DNA of 64,000 bases from CAVQCX01 sp963711095 (GTDB lineage Bacteria; Pseudomonadota; Gammaproteobacteria; Chromatiales; Chromatiaceae): assembly GCA_963711095.1 (NCBI GenBank), contig CAVQCX010000018.1:310001-374000 (forward strand), given 5' to 3'. Positions within the stretch are counted from its first letter, which is position 1; each line of letters opens with the position of its first letter. The translations under genes were made by a program, and so were the position numbers. Shown piece by piece: positions 8,703-15,873 of this stretch. The notes under the pieces were generated by a model. The model did no database searches. It was not told the DNA's origin and worked only from the letters and a program-made list of their open reading frames with translations.

Positions 8703-9686
8703 ATGAAAATCTGCATTGTTGGAGCGGGAGCCATTGGCGGGATGCTAGCTGTGAGACTGTCCCGGGCCTGTCACCACGTAATTGCTTTCGACCAGGGCAT
8801 ACACTTGAAAGCAATTCAGAGTAAGGGGCTCAGGCTGGATCTGGCCGACGGTGATCAACTCGTAGCTCGAGATATCGTCGCAACAGACGACCTGGGCAGC
8901 GTGGGCACGGTCGATCTGGTAATTCTCGCGGTAAAAGCGCATCAAATTCCCGTCGTTGCCTCCATTATCCCTTCGCTATACGGACCCAATACCGTAGTAC
9001 TCACCATCCAGAACGGCATTCCCTGGTGGTACTTTCAACGTCATGGCGGACCGATGGAGGGAACAACCCTGCGGACCCTGGATGAGGAGGAGAAAATCTC
9101 TGCCCACATTCCACCCGAGCGGATACTGGGGAGTATTGTCTACCCGGCCTGTGAAGTCGCCGGCCCGGGCGTTATAAGACATGCCGAAGGAAATAGAATT
9201 CCAGTTGGCGAGTTGAATGGAAGCGTGTCCGAGCGGGCCATCAGGGTGGCTGATGTCTTGACCGGTGCTGGATTCAAATCGTTTGTACTCGAAGACATTC
9301 GTTCAGAAATCTGGTTAAAGGCCTGGGGGTCTCTGGCATTCAATCCGATCAGTGCACTCACGCGCTCAACCATGGTGGAAATATGTCAATTTCCCGATAC
9401 GCGCAAATTGACAAGGGATATGATGATAGAGGCCCAGATAATAGCGAAGAAGCTGGGAATTAATTTTCGCGTACCACTCGAAAAGCGAATTGCCGGCGCA
9501 GAAGCAGTTGGAGCACATAAGACCTCGATGTTACAGGATTTGGAATCGGGTAAGTCTATGGAGATCGATGCGGTGATCGGCTCCCTAGTAGAGCTTGCAC
9601 GTATAACCGAGACGCCCGTTCCAGCCATACAGGCCGTTTATGCGTGTGTAAAATTGCTTGATAATATATCGATGAAACAATCGTGA
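8703..9686 (+). CDS. Ketopantoate reductase family (ApbA/PanE-like) oxidoreductase
   Basis: A 327-residue NADP-dependent reductase. The N-terminal Rossmann motif is GAGAIGG at residues 7-13. The catalytic-lysine region appears as EIWLKAWGSLAFNPISALT near residue 205, and the C-terminal helical domain ends with the family-like SMEIDAVIGSLVELA. True PanE converts 2-dehydropantoate to pantoate; many paralogues reduce other 2-keto acids. Its lower GC than neighbours and its position beside a GNAT and a nucleotidyltransferase fusion suggest a transferred accessory gene with a specialised substrate. The ATG follows a GGGGGAAAG purine stretch. Confidence 0.85.
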   Translation: MKICIVGAGAIGGMLAVRLSRACHHVIAFDQGIHLKAIQSKGLRLDLADGDQLVARDIVATDDLGSVGTVDLVILAVKAHQIPVVASIIPSLYGPNTVVLTIQNGIPWWYFQRHGGPMEGTTLRTLDEEEKISAHIPPERILGSIVYPACEVAGPGVIRHAEGNRIPVGELNGSVSERAIRVADVLTGAGFKSFVLEDIRSEIWLKAWGSLAFNPISALTRSTMVEICQFPDTRKLTRDMMIEAQIIAKKLGINFRVPLEKRIAGAEAVGAHKTSMLQDLESGKSMEIDAVIGSLVELARITETPVPAIQAVYACVKLLDNISMKQS

Positions 9687-9799
9687 TATCCAGGCCAGTG
9701 CAATTGCATGCGTGGGACAGCGGTATAGATTCAAGACATACCCTATACGGTTGCCACGGACGTGCCGAGGGTGTAGTGGGCTGACAGTTGGGAGAAAAC

Positions 9800-10375
9800 A
9801 TGACCATCGAAAACAACAAGCGCTACCTTGAGGGAAAGAACATCTACTTCCGCGGTTTCGAGCGCAGTGATTTAGACGGCGAATACCGTAACTGGATCAA
9901 CGATCCCGAGGTTACTCACTACATCAAGGTAGGTGCCTTTCCCCAGACCGACGACGGGTTGCGCAACTATTACGAACGGGAGGATGCCAGCAATAATTCA
10001 GTGCTATTTGCCATAATCGAAAAGTCGTCCGGCGCACACATCGGAAATTCTCACATCTACGATATCGACTGGGTTCAACGCACCGCTCTGCGGGCCGTGG
10101 TACTGGGGGACAAGAGCTGCTGGCGTAAAGGTTATGCCCTGGAAGTGATCCTATTGCTGAACCGCTACGCCTTCGAGACCCTCAATCTGAACAAGCTGAT
10201 CTCCTCCACCTGCTCTGACAATGAGGCCATACAACGCCTGAACCAGAAAGCGGGATATACTCGGGAGGGCGTGGGGCGACAGGAATTTTATCGGGACGGC
10301 CGTTACTACGACCGCATCTTCTGGGGACTGCTGAAATCGGAATACATGGCGCAGAAGGACATCGGTGACGATTGA
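9800..10375 (+). CDS. GNAT family N-acetyltransferase (RimJ/RimL-like)
   Basis: A 191-residue acetyltransferase whose start at ATG 9800 is preceded by a GGGAG ribosome-binding site. The N-terminus (YLEGKNIYFRGFERSDL) and HIGNSHIYDIDW are typical of the RimJ/RimL branch, and the acetyl-CoA pyrophosphate loop is the SCWRKGYALE region. Branch members acetylate amino sugars (as PseH does) or amino termini. The gene overlaps or nearly abuts the nucleotidyltransferase-aminotransferase fusion, so acetylation of an amino group on the same surface-linked metabolite is plausible. Confidence 0.85.
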   Translation: MTIENNKRYLEGKNIYFRGFERSDLDGEYRNWINDPEVTHYIKVGAFPQTDDGLRNYYEREDASNNSVLFAIIEKSSGAHIGNSHIYDIDWVQRTALRAVVLGDKSCWRKGYALEVILLLNRYAFETLNLNKLISSTCSDNEAIQRLNQKAGYTREGVGRQEFYRDGRYYDRIFWGLLKSEYMAQKDIGDD

Positions 10376-10415
10376 AAGACAAGGTGGCGACAATCCGTCT
10401 GGTGGAATCGATCCT

Positions 10416-12260
10416 ATGCAGTTGCTGATACTGGCGGCGGGGATGGGCCGGCGCCTCGACCCCCTGACCGGCAGGACGCCAAAATGCCTGGTCGAGGTCA
10501 ACGGCACGCCCATTCTCATCAACGCCTTGAACATCCTAACTCGACATCCACTCGATAGAATCATCCTCGTGGTCGGCCACCTGGGGGAGCGTGTAAAACA
10601 AACTGTTGGGGAGCAGTTCAACGGCGTGCCCATCGAGTACGTGGTCAATCCGAGATACGATTCTACCAACAACATCTACTCGCTGTGGCTGGCAAAAGAC
10701 TACCTGCGGAGAGACACCATCCTGATGGAGGGTGACGTCTACTTCCAGCACGCGGTGGTTTCGCCACTGTTTTCCGACCCGGTGAAAAACATCGCGTTGG
10801 TAGACAGGTTCAAAGCGCACATGGATGGCACCGTCGTCGAGATCAACGAGCGTGGGGAAATCGATAACATGATTCCCAAATCGGAGCAGTCGGACGAATT
10901 TGACTACACGGACAAGTACAAGACAGTCAATATCTATTCATTCCAGGGCCATTACCTCGAACAGGTCTTTCTGCCGACGCTAACAGCGTACATAGAGAAA
11001 CACGGCAGGGATATCTACTACGAACTGGTCATCGCCGCCCTCATACGATCTGGCAAAACACGCATCGGCGCAATACTGGTAGATCAGGCCGAATGGGTAG
11101 AAATCGACGATTTTATTGATCTCGAGCGAGCCGAAATCCTGTTTTCGACGCCGGAGAAAAGATACCAGAGAGTAAAGCAGCTATACGGCGGTTTCTGGCG
11201 TTACGATTTTATAGATTACTCGTATCTCTACAATCTTTACTTCCCCACCCCGCCGCTGTTGACGGAGCTCAAGCGAAACATGCGGCAATTGCTCTGTACC
11301 TATCCTTCCGGGGTACGGGAGATCCTGACCTATCTGCAGAACTGGGTATCTGTCGACGCTGACAAACTGGTTGTCGGAAACGGGGCTAGCGAAATTATTG
11401 CGGCGCTGAAGAGAAAATTGCTCAGGAAGATGACCATATCGGTACCGACGTTCAATGAGTATTACGACGGCCTGGAGAGTGGCCAGGTATGTTTTCACTA
11501 TTCGCAGACAGCTGATTTTCGCCTGGATACGTCGGCTTATGTTGCTGCCGTGCGGGAGTCGAACAGCAATATGGCGGTCCTGGTCAATCCAGACCTGCCG
11601 TCGGGACACCTCATGCAGCGGCAACACCTGAAGGAACTGTGCGGTCAACTGTCTGATCTCGACATCATCGTGCTGGATGAGTCCTTCATCGAATTTTCCT
11701 CGCCCGACGGCGAGACATCGCTGCGGACAGACCTCGACGAGCTCCCAAACCTGGTCATCGTGCGCAGTCTGAGCAAGGACCTCGGTGTGCCTGGCCTGAG
11801 ACTGGGTTATGCGGCAAGCAGCAACAACAGGATAATCGCCACGCTGCGTTCAGAACTACCCATCTGGAATATCAACAGTATCGCGGAATACTTCCTGGCC
11901 ATTCTCCCGAAATACCGCAGAGAGTTCCGCCATGCATGTCGTAGGGTAATGTCCGATAGGGAATATCTGTACGGCGAACTGGGTAAAATCCCAGGGATCA
12001 AGGTGTATCCGTCCGCGGCCAATTACTTTCTGATCAGATTACCGTTGGGTTGCCCCAGCGATGCATTCAGGGAACACCTGTTCGTCAGCGGTAATATCCT
12101 GGTCAAGGACTGTAGTAACAAGGCAGGCCTTGAAGACAAGTCCTGGATTCGCCTGGCCGTTCGGAGCCGGGATCAGACCGATCATTTAATCCCCCGTTTC
12201 CGGGCGTCAATCTCCGGGGTGCTTGCTGAAGCACAAGCCCCTGGATCGCACATAACGTAA
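10416..12260 (+). CDS. Cytidylyltransferase-aminotransferase fusion protein (LicC-like + class I/II PLP)
   Basis: About 614 residues with two catalytic domains. Residues 1-240 are a LicC/sugar-phosphate nucleotidyltransferase: LILAAGMGRRLDPLTGRTPK at residues 4-23, then acidic DVYF. Residues ~270-614 are a HisC-like class I/II aminotransferase: GNGASEI, NPDLPSG, DESFIEF and the PLP lysine in RSLSKDLGVPGLRLGY. The combination could make an amino-alcohol or amino-acid phosphate and activate it with CTP. PntC of Treponema is a comparable cytidylyltransferase-transaminase fusion for 2-aminoethylphosphonate, which is a precedent and not an identification. Start 10416 has GGTGGA 9 bases upstream and gives a canonical N-terminus; GTG 10365 with AAGGA is the alternative and would overlap the GNAT gene. 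Confidence 0.85.
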   Translation: MQLLILAAGMGRRLDPLTGRTPKCLVEVNGTPILINALNILTRHPLDRIILVVGHLGERVKQTVGEQFNGVPIEYVVNPRYDSTNNIYSLWLAKDYLRRDTILMEGDVYFQHAVVSPLFSDPVKNIALVDRFKAHMDGTVVEINERGEIDNMIPKSEQSDEFDYTDKYKTVNIYSFQGHYLEQVFLPTLTAYIEKHGRDIYYELVIAALIRSGKTRIGAILVDQAEWVEIDDFIDLERAEILFSTPEKRYQRVKQLYGGFWRYDFIDYSYLYNLYFPTPPLLTELKRNMRQLLCTYPSGVREILTYLQNWVSVDADKLVVGNGASEIIAALKRKLLRKMTISVPTFNEYYDGLESGQVCFHYSQTADFRLDTSAYVAAVRESNSNMAVLVNPDLPSGHLMQRQHLKELCGQLSDLDIIVLDESFIEFSSPDGETSLRTDLDELPNLVIVRSLSKDLGVPGLRLGYAASSNNRIIATLRSELPIWNINSIAEYFLAILPKYRREFRHACRRVMSDREYLYGELGKIPGIKVYPSAANYFLIRLPLGCPSDAFREHLFVSGNILVKDCSNKAGLEDKSWIRLAVRSRDQTDHLIPRFRASISGVLAEAQAPGSHIT

Positions 12261-12326
12261 AATTTGGCGTAACGATCAAGAATGACACAAATCGCAGGAA
12301 TTAACTCGCAGTTACAATTGCGACCG

Positions 12327-12998
12327 TTAGGATTGTTCGAGTACCCAGTCTTTCTGAACCGACCACGGGACTCGCTCAACTGCAGCGCCCGAATCCGTAT
12401 ATTGGTGCTCCGGGTCTGGCTGCTGCCAAGCGCCATACATAACTTCGAGTTGTTCCTCGTGCCGGTCTGGCTTGTGCCACTGTCGCCCGATAAATTCTAT
12501 CTTCTCGAGGCCGTGCCGGGGGACGCGACAGCGAATCTGGACGGGCTTCTTCTTATATGCACCGTGGTGCGCATAGAGTAAATATTCGAGCTCATTTCCT
12601 ACCTCGGTCATCGCGAAAAACTCAAAGCGAGCATCTCCACGAAGAACCCGGTATTCAGTGGCTATGCCAGCATTATTTCTGAACACATTACCAGGGTGGA
12701 AGCCAGCCTCAAGTAAACTTGGCAGCGCTTGAAGAAGGTGTTTGCGATCGGTCTGCAAGTACCCGAAATCAGCGTCATTGGCATCGTGGGTCAGGACTCT
12801 CCCCTCCCTGGCCCAGCCGAGAAGCAATCCCGCCCGCAACCAGTAACGGCCGGCTAGGGGCGTCGTTTCAAGTACGTCATGCAGTAGTCGCAAATCCCGC
12901 TGGAACGCCAAATACTGATTACGCTTTCTGAGTGGAGCCGTCAGGCGTCTTAAATAAAAACCAAGCACTCTTGCCAATCTCCATGTTCTTAGAAGCAT
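12327..12998 (-). CDS. LicD/fukutin-like phosphotransferase family protein
   Basis: A 223-residue protein with the LicD-type signature WLRAGLLLGWAREGR followed by LTHDANDADFGY, equivalent to the GTLLGxxR...DDDIDI nucleotidyltransferase-fold core. LicD enzymes transfer phosphocholine or related groups from a CDP-activated donor to surface glycans. It converges on the CDP-activating fusion gene with 66 bases between stops, so donor synthesis and transfer enzymes are adjacent though on opposite strands. N-terminal residues are basic and hydrophobic and may hold it at the membrane. Acceptor and donor are unknown. Confidence 0.75.
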   Translation of the reverse strand: MLLRTWRLARVLGFYLRRLTAPLRKRNQYLAFQRDLRLLHDVLETTPLAGRYWLRAGLLLGWAREGRVLTHDANDADFGYLQTDRKHLLQALPSLLEAGFHPGNVFRNNAGIATEYRVLRGDARFEFFAMTEVGNELEYLLYAHHGAYKKKPVQIRCRVPRHGLEKIEFIGRQWHKPDRHEEQLEVMYGAWQQPDPEHQYTDSGAAVERVPWSVQKDWVLEQS

Positions 12999-13425
12999 AA
13001 GAAATATTCAGAGATTATCTGTTGAACGGCATTCTCGATAAGAGGGGAATAGTTCCCACTGTACAGGACTTTCTGGTATTCCGTCCACGACTCGATCGAG
13101 CAACGAATCACAGTAGCAAAGAGCAGAAGTCGGTTTATAGACGTGGCCGTTCGCTTAGGGCTTGGAGCCCCGCTGGAGAGGCCATGTGACGTTATCAAGC
13201 GATAGGAATTTGCTTTCAGGCGCCGCAGGCGGAGACCGGACCACCAGCCCAGAATCGGCCCCAGCTGCCTGTCCTCCAGCGCCCGTGCCGCACGAAACCA
13301 TCCCCAATCCCCCCTGGTAAGGCCGTCGGGAGCCGGACGTAGCCCGATCCGACAGCTCTGTGCGCGGTTTCCCCGACTTTCACCCGATTCTAGCGCGGCG
13401 GACCATCGCGTCAACGCTCGAAAAA
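12999..13425. other. Gene-poor segment
   Basis: I see no supported gene. A minus-strand open frame over 12989-13414 has no family-like sequence and composition unlike its neighbours. The right half is probably the terminal non-coding end of the IS91-type relic that follows, since it adjoins the transposase C-terminus directly. Confidence 0.5.
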
Positions 13426-13427
13426 GA

Positions 13428-13692
13428 TCAGGCGATGGAGGGCAGGGGCTGGTAGGTCAGCGGGATCTGGCCATTGCCCGGCCAGACTTCGTCTTCGGGC
13501 GGGGCCTGGCTGGGCGGGCGCGGGTCCCGGAGCCCCAAGTGGCCCAGAATCCGCTCGATCGCCAGCGACTCCTCGATCACCGACAGGAAGCGCATCTGCC
13601 CCCCACAGTCGGCACAGACCAAGGGATCGGCCTCGTACAGCTTCTTGATCAGCCGGGCCCGAGCAGCGCGCGAGGCCTCGGGGTCGACCTAG
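13428..13692 (-). pseudogene. IS91-family transposase, C-terminal fragment
   Basis: Read on the minus strand from 13692, the frame gives a segment ending the Y2-transposase with RARLIKKLYEADPLV, then CADCGGQMRFLSVIEE and IERILGHLGL, which is the conserved zinc-ribbon-like C-terminus of IS91/IS801-type transposases. Only ~88 residues remain of a usual ~400; nothing matching the catalytic tyrosine domain is found. The upstream break near 13690 coincides with the start of the RAYT remnant, so later insertions or deletions removed the rest. Confidence 0.75.
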
Positions 13693-13784
13693 GAAGTCGC
13701 GACATCCGGTCCTCATAGACCTCTTCGAAAATAGTGTAAATGGTAAGGTGTCGCAGTAATTCCCACATTCCGGGACAAGTCTGA

Positions 13785-14542
13785 CACATCACCCATCGCT
13801 GCCATAAGTGCGAGTTTCTCTTGAAGTTTGCGAGGGATAGGAGACGCTGGCTGCAATGGCTATTCGAAGCGAAGAAGCGATACGGCCTGGATATTTTCAA
13901 CTACACGATCACCTCGAGCCATGTTCATCTATTGGCGTTGGATGGGGACTCCTCGGTTATTCCGAAAAGCATTCAGTTGGTAGCGGGGAAAGCGGCTCAA
14001 GAGCGCAACGCAAGGAAGCAGAGAAGAGGCGCATATTGGGAGGGCAGGTATCACGCCACGGCCGTGGAGAGGGGCGAGCATTTGCTGCGCTGGATCTTGT
14101 GCATCGACTTGAATATGGTCCGTAACGGCGTGGTGCGACACCCCAGGGAGTGGCCCCACGGGGGCTACAGCGAGATCCAGAGCCCCCCCCCCGGAGCGAT
14201 ATCGATTAATCAATCGGCAGAAGCTCATCGGCTGTTGTGGATTTGCGAGCGACGCACAGCTTCGCAGCACCCATCGGGCCCTGGTTGAGGCCGCCATCGG
14301 CAAGGGCGAGGCGGCCGGAATGGACCGAGAGCGTCGCCGTGGGAAGCGATACGTTTGTGGGCGGCGTGCTGGAGAAGCTGAAGCTTCAGGCCGGGGGAAG
14401 GCGGGTCAGAGATGCGGGCGCCCACTACGAGCTGGGAGAGCCGGAAGCCGCTTACAACGCCAATTCTGATGGCGAAATGGGCAGTCTAAGGGCCAATAAT
14501 GAATCTTTCTGGGACGAATTCGAACGGGAATCATACGGTTAG
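13785..14542 (+). pseudogene. RAYT (REP-associated tyrosine transposase), frameshifted and 5'-truncated
   Basis: Similarity to IS200-like Y1 transposases begins at HRCHKCEFLLKFARD (~13794) and runs through ITSSHVHLLALDGD (the HUH motif HVH), YWEGRYHATAVE and IDLNMVRNGVVRHP (frame of 13821). Near the poly-C run at 14185-14193 the frame shifts to ERYRLINRQKL, then again near 14310 to RRPEWTESVAVGSDTF and a C-terminus ending at 14542. The first ~25 residues are missing. At least two frameshifts make it inactive. A separate C-terminal copy is at 44740-45057. Its right flank GTTAGCGTGGTCCGACCCC (14538-14556) matches the end of that copy. Confidence 0.85.
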
Positions 14543-14556
14543 CGTGGTCCGACCCC

Positions 14557-14771
14557 GCCCGGGCCGGGCGGGCACCGGCTGCCCCGTGCTGGTCAACACC
14601 TCGTTCAACGTACGCGGCGAGCCCATCTGTCACTCTCCCGAGGACGCCTACCACTGCTTCATGCGCACGGAGATGGATTACCTGGTCCTGGAAAACTACC
14701 TCCTGGCCAAGGCGGATCAGCCGGCGTGGGCAAAGGACGACCGCTGGAAGGACGAGATTGAGCTCGATTGA
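14557..14771 (+). pseudogene. Carbamoyltransferase C-terminal fragment (CmcH/NodU/SxtI-like)
   Basis: The frame gives GCPVLVNTSFNVRGEPICHS, then EDAYHCFMRTEMDYLVL, which is the highly conserved end of O-carbamoyltransferases (~600 residues in full). Only ~70 residues survive: the remainder is replaced by the RAYT element, whose right end is at 14556. The fragment sits 3 bases before a sxtJ-type gene, the usual neighbour, so the original operon order carbamoyltransferase-sxtJ-DUF5989-SGNH is still visible. Carbamoylation activity cannot remain in this locus. Confidence 0.85.
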
Positions 14772-14774
14772 GCC

Positions 14775-15185
14775 ATGAGCATGAGCACCATCGCCGAGAT
14801 CGACGCCAAGCACCTGCGGGAATTCGCCCTGGTCACGGCCGCCATTGTCTGCGAATTGTTCGGCCTGTTCTTCCCCTGGCTGTTGGGCAAGGCTTGGCCC
14901 CTGTGGCCCTGGATCCTGGCCGGCGTGCTGGCCCTGTGGGGCCTGGTCGCCCCGGCCTCATTGCGCCCAATCTACCGGGGCTGGATGCGTGTCGGACTCG
15001 TGACCGGGTGGGTGATGAACCGCGTGGTCCTGAGCCTGGTGTTGGGGTTCGCCGTCGTGCCCATGGGTCTGCTAATGCGCCTGCTGGGCAAGGACCCTAT
15101 GCGCCGCGCACGTGGCAAGAACGTCGCCAGTTACCGCACATCCCGCGAGGGGCGCACGGACATCGACATGAAACGGCCGTTCTGA
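14775..15185 (+). CDS. SxtJ family membrane protein
   Basis: A 136-residue protein with three hydrophobic segments (about residues 15-35, 40-58 and 75-97) and a polar basic C-terminus (RRARGKNVASYRTS). The layout and sequence match small SxtJ-type membrane proteins that accompany carbamoyltransferases in polysaccharide and saxitoxin loci; their function is unknown. It starts 3 bases after the carbamoyltransferase stop and precedes a DUF5989 gene, as in complete versions of the module. Confidence 0.8.
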   Translation: MSMSTIAEIDAKHLREFALVTAAIVCELFGLFFPWLLGKAWPLWPWILAGVLALWGLVAPASLRPIYRGWMRVGLVTGWVMNRVVLSLVLGFAVVPMGLLMRLLGKDPMRRARGKNVASYRTSREGRTDIDMKRPF

Positions 15186-15215
15186 GCGGCCCGCTGACTC
15201 TCGAGGGTTGTCATC

Positions 15216-15368
15216 ATGCTGGATTTGCTCAAAGACCTGTGGGGCTTCATGCGCCAGCGCAAGAAGTTCTGGCTCGCCCCCATCATCATCGTGATGCTGC
15301 TCCTGGGCACCTTGATGGTAGTGTCCCAGGGCTCGGCGGTCGCTCCCTTCATCTACACCTTGTTCTGA
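15216..15368 (+). CDS. DUF5989 family small membrane protein
   Basis: A 50-residue protein, MLDLLKDLWGFMRQRKKFWL, then one transmembrane helix (residues ~21-41) and a short tail ending FIYTLF. Length, the WGFMRQRKKFWLAP motif and position after sxtJ are diagnostic of DUF5989. Function is unknown; it is probably an accessory of the carbamoyltransferase/SGNH surface-glycan module. The ATG at 15216 lies behind a GAGGG purine stretch. Confidence 0.85.
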   Translation: MLDLLKDLWGFMRQRKKFWLAPIIIVMLLLGTLMVVSQGSAVAPFIYTLF

Positions 15369-15377
15369 GGCAACCCA

Positions 15378-15540
15378 TCAGGCCAGGCGACAACCGAGGG
15401 TCACAGGCTCGGCCCGGCGCTCGTCCGGCGCATCGGCTATCAAGGACTCGACGTTGTTGTCGCCCAGATCGAGGTTGGCCACCAGGCGCAGGCCCTCCAC
15501 CCCGGCCCGGTGCGGGCAGCTCGGCGTGCCCAGGCGTGTA
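15378..15540 (-). pseudogene. C-terminal fragment of an unidentified protein, cut by MITE
   Basis: On the minus strand a frame runs out of the MITE boundary and ends with LGDNNVESLIADAPDERRAE and a TGA at 15378-15380, giving ~54 residues (TRLGTPSCPHRAGVEGLR at the broken end). The codon use is normal for this genome. I do not recognise the family. It has no start codon because the MITE copy 2 sits where the N-terminal part would be, so it is either a remnant or spurious. Confidence 0.35.
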
Positions 15541-15785
15541 TCATCCTAGAAGCGGCAGTTGAACGGCCGCCAGGGTGCGTGCGGCGTGGTGTCTGGCAAG
15601 GCATGACGAGGCGGAATAGTCATTCTATTCCAACGAGTTATAACGCAGCCAGGCGCCGCGCGGTGCGTGCCCTGGTGGTCGTAGCGGCCATCACCCCATG
15701 GGTGAGTACCAAGTTTGTCCAGAACCATAGTCCAAGCAATCACTCGATCGCTACGCGAAGCGGTCAACTGCTGTTTCTAGGATCA
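15541..15785. mobile_element. MITE copy 2 (239 bp) with TCA target duplication
   Basis: The element covers 15544-15782, with TCCTAGAAGCGGCAGTTGA at the left and TCAACTGCTGTTTCTAGGA at the right, flanked by TCA on both sides. Reverse-complemented it aligns along its full length with copy 1 at 1751-1989, at about 85-90 percent identity by eye; both are exactly 239 bp. No open frame of note is present. Confidence 0.87.
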
Positions 15786-15873
15786 TGGGCACGAGCGGCC
15801 AAGCCCATGATGTAGAACCATCGACAGGGGCGCCCGCCTGGAAGCGGTGCCCCGAGCTTGCGAGTTGCCGGAC

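Noticed and set aside
12989..13414. 141-residue minus-strand frame
   Set aside because: No recognisable motif; overlaps the end of an IS91-like relic and the start of LicD.
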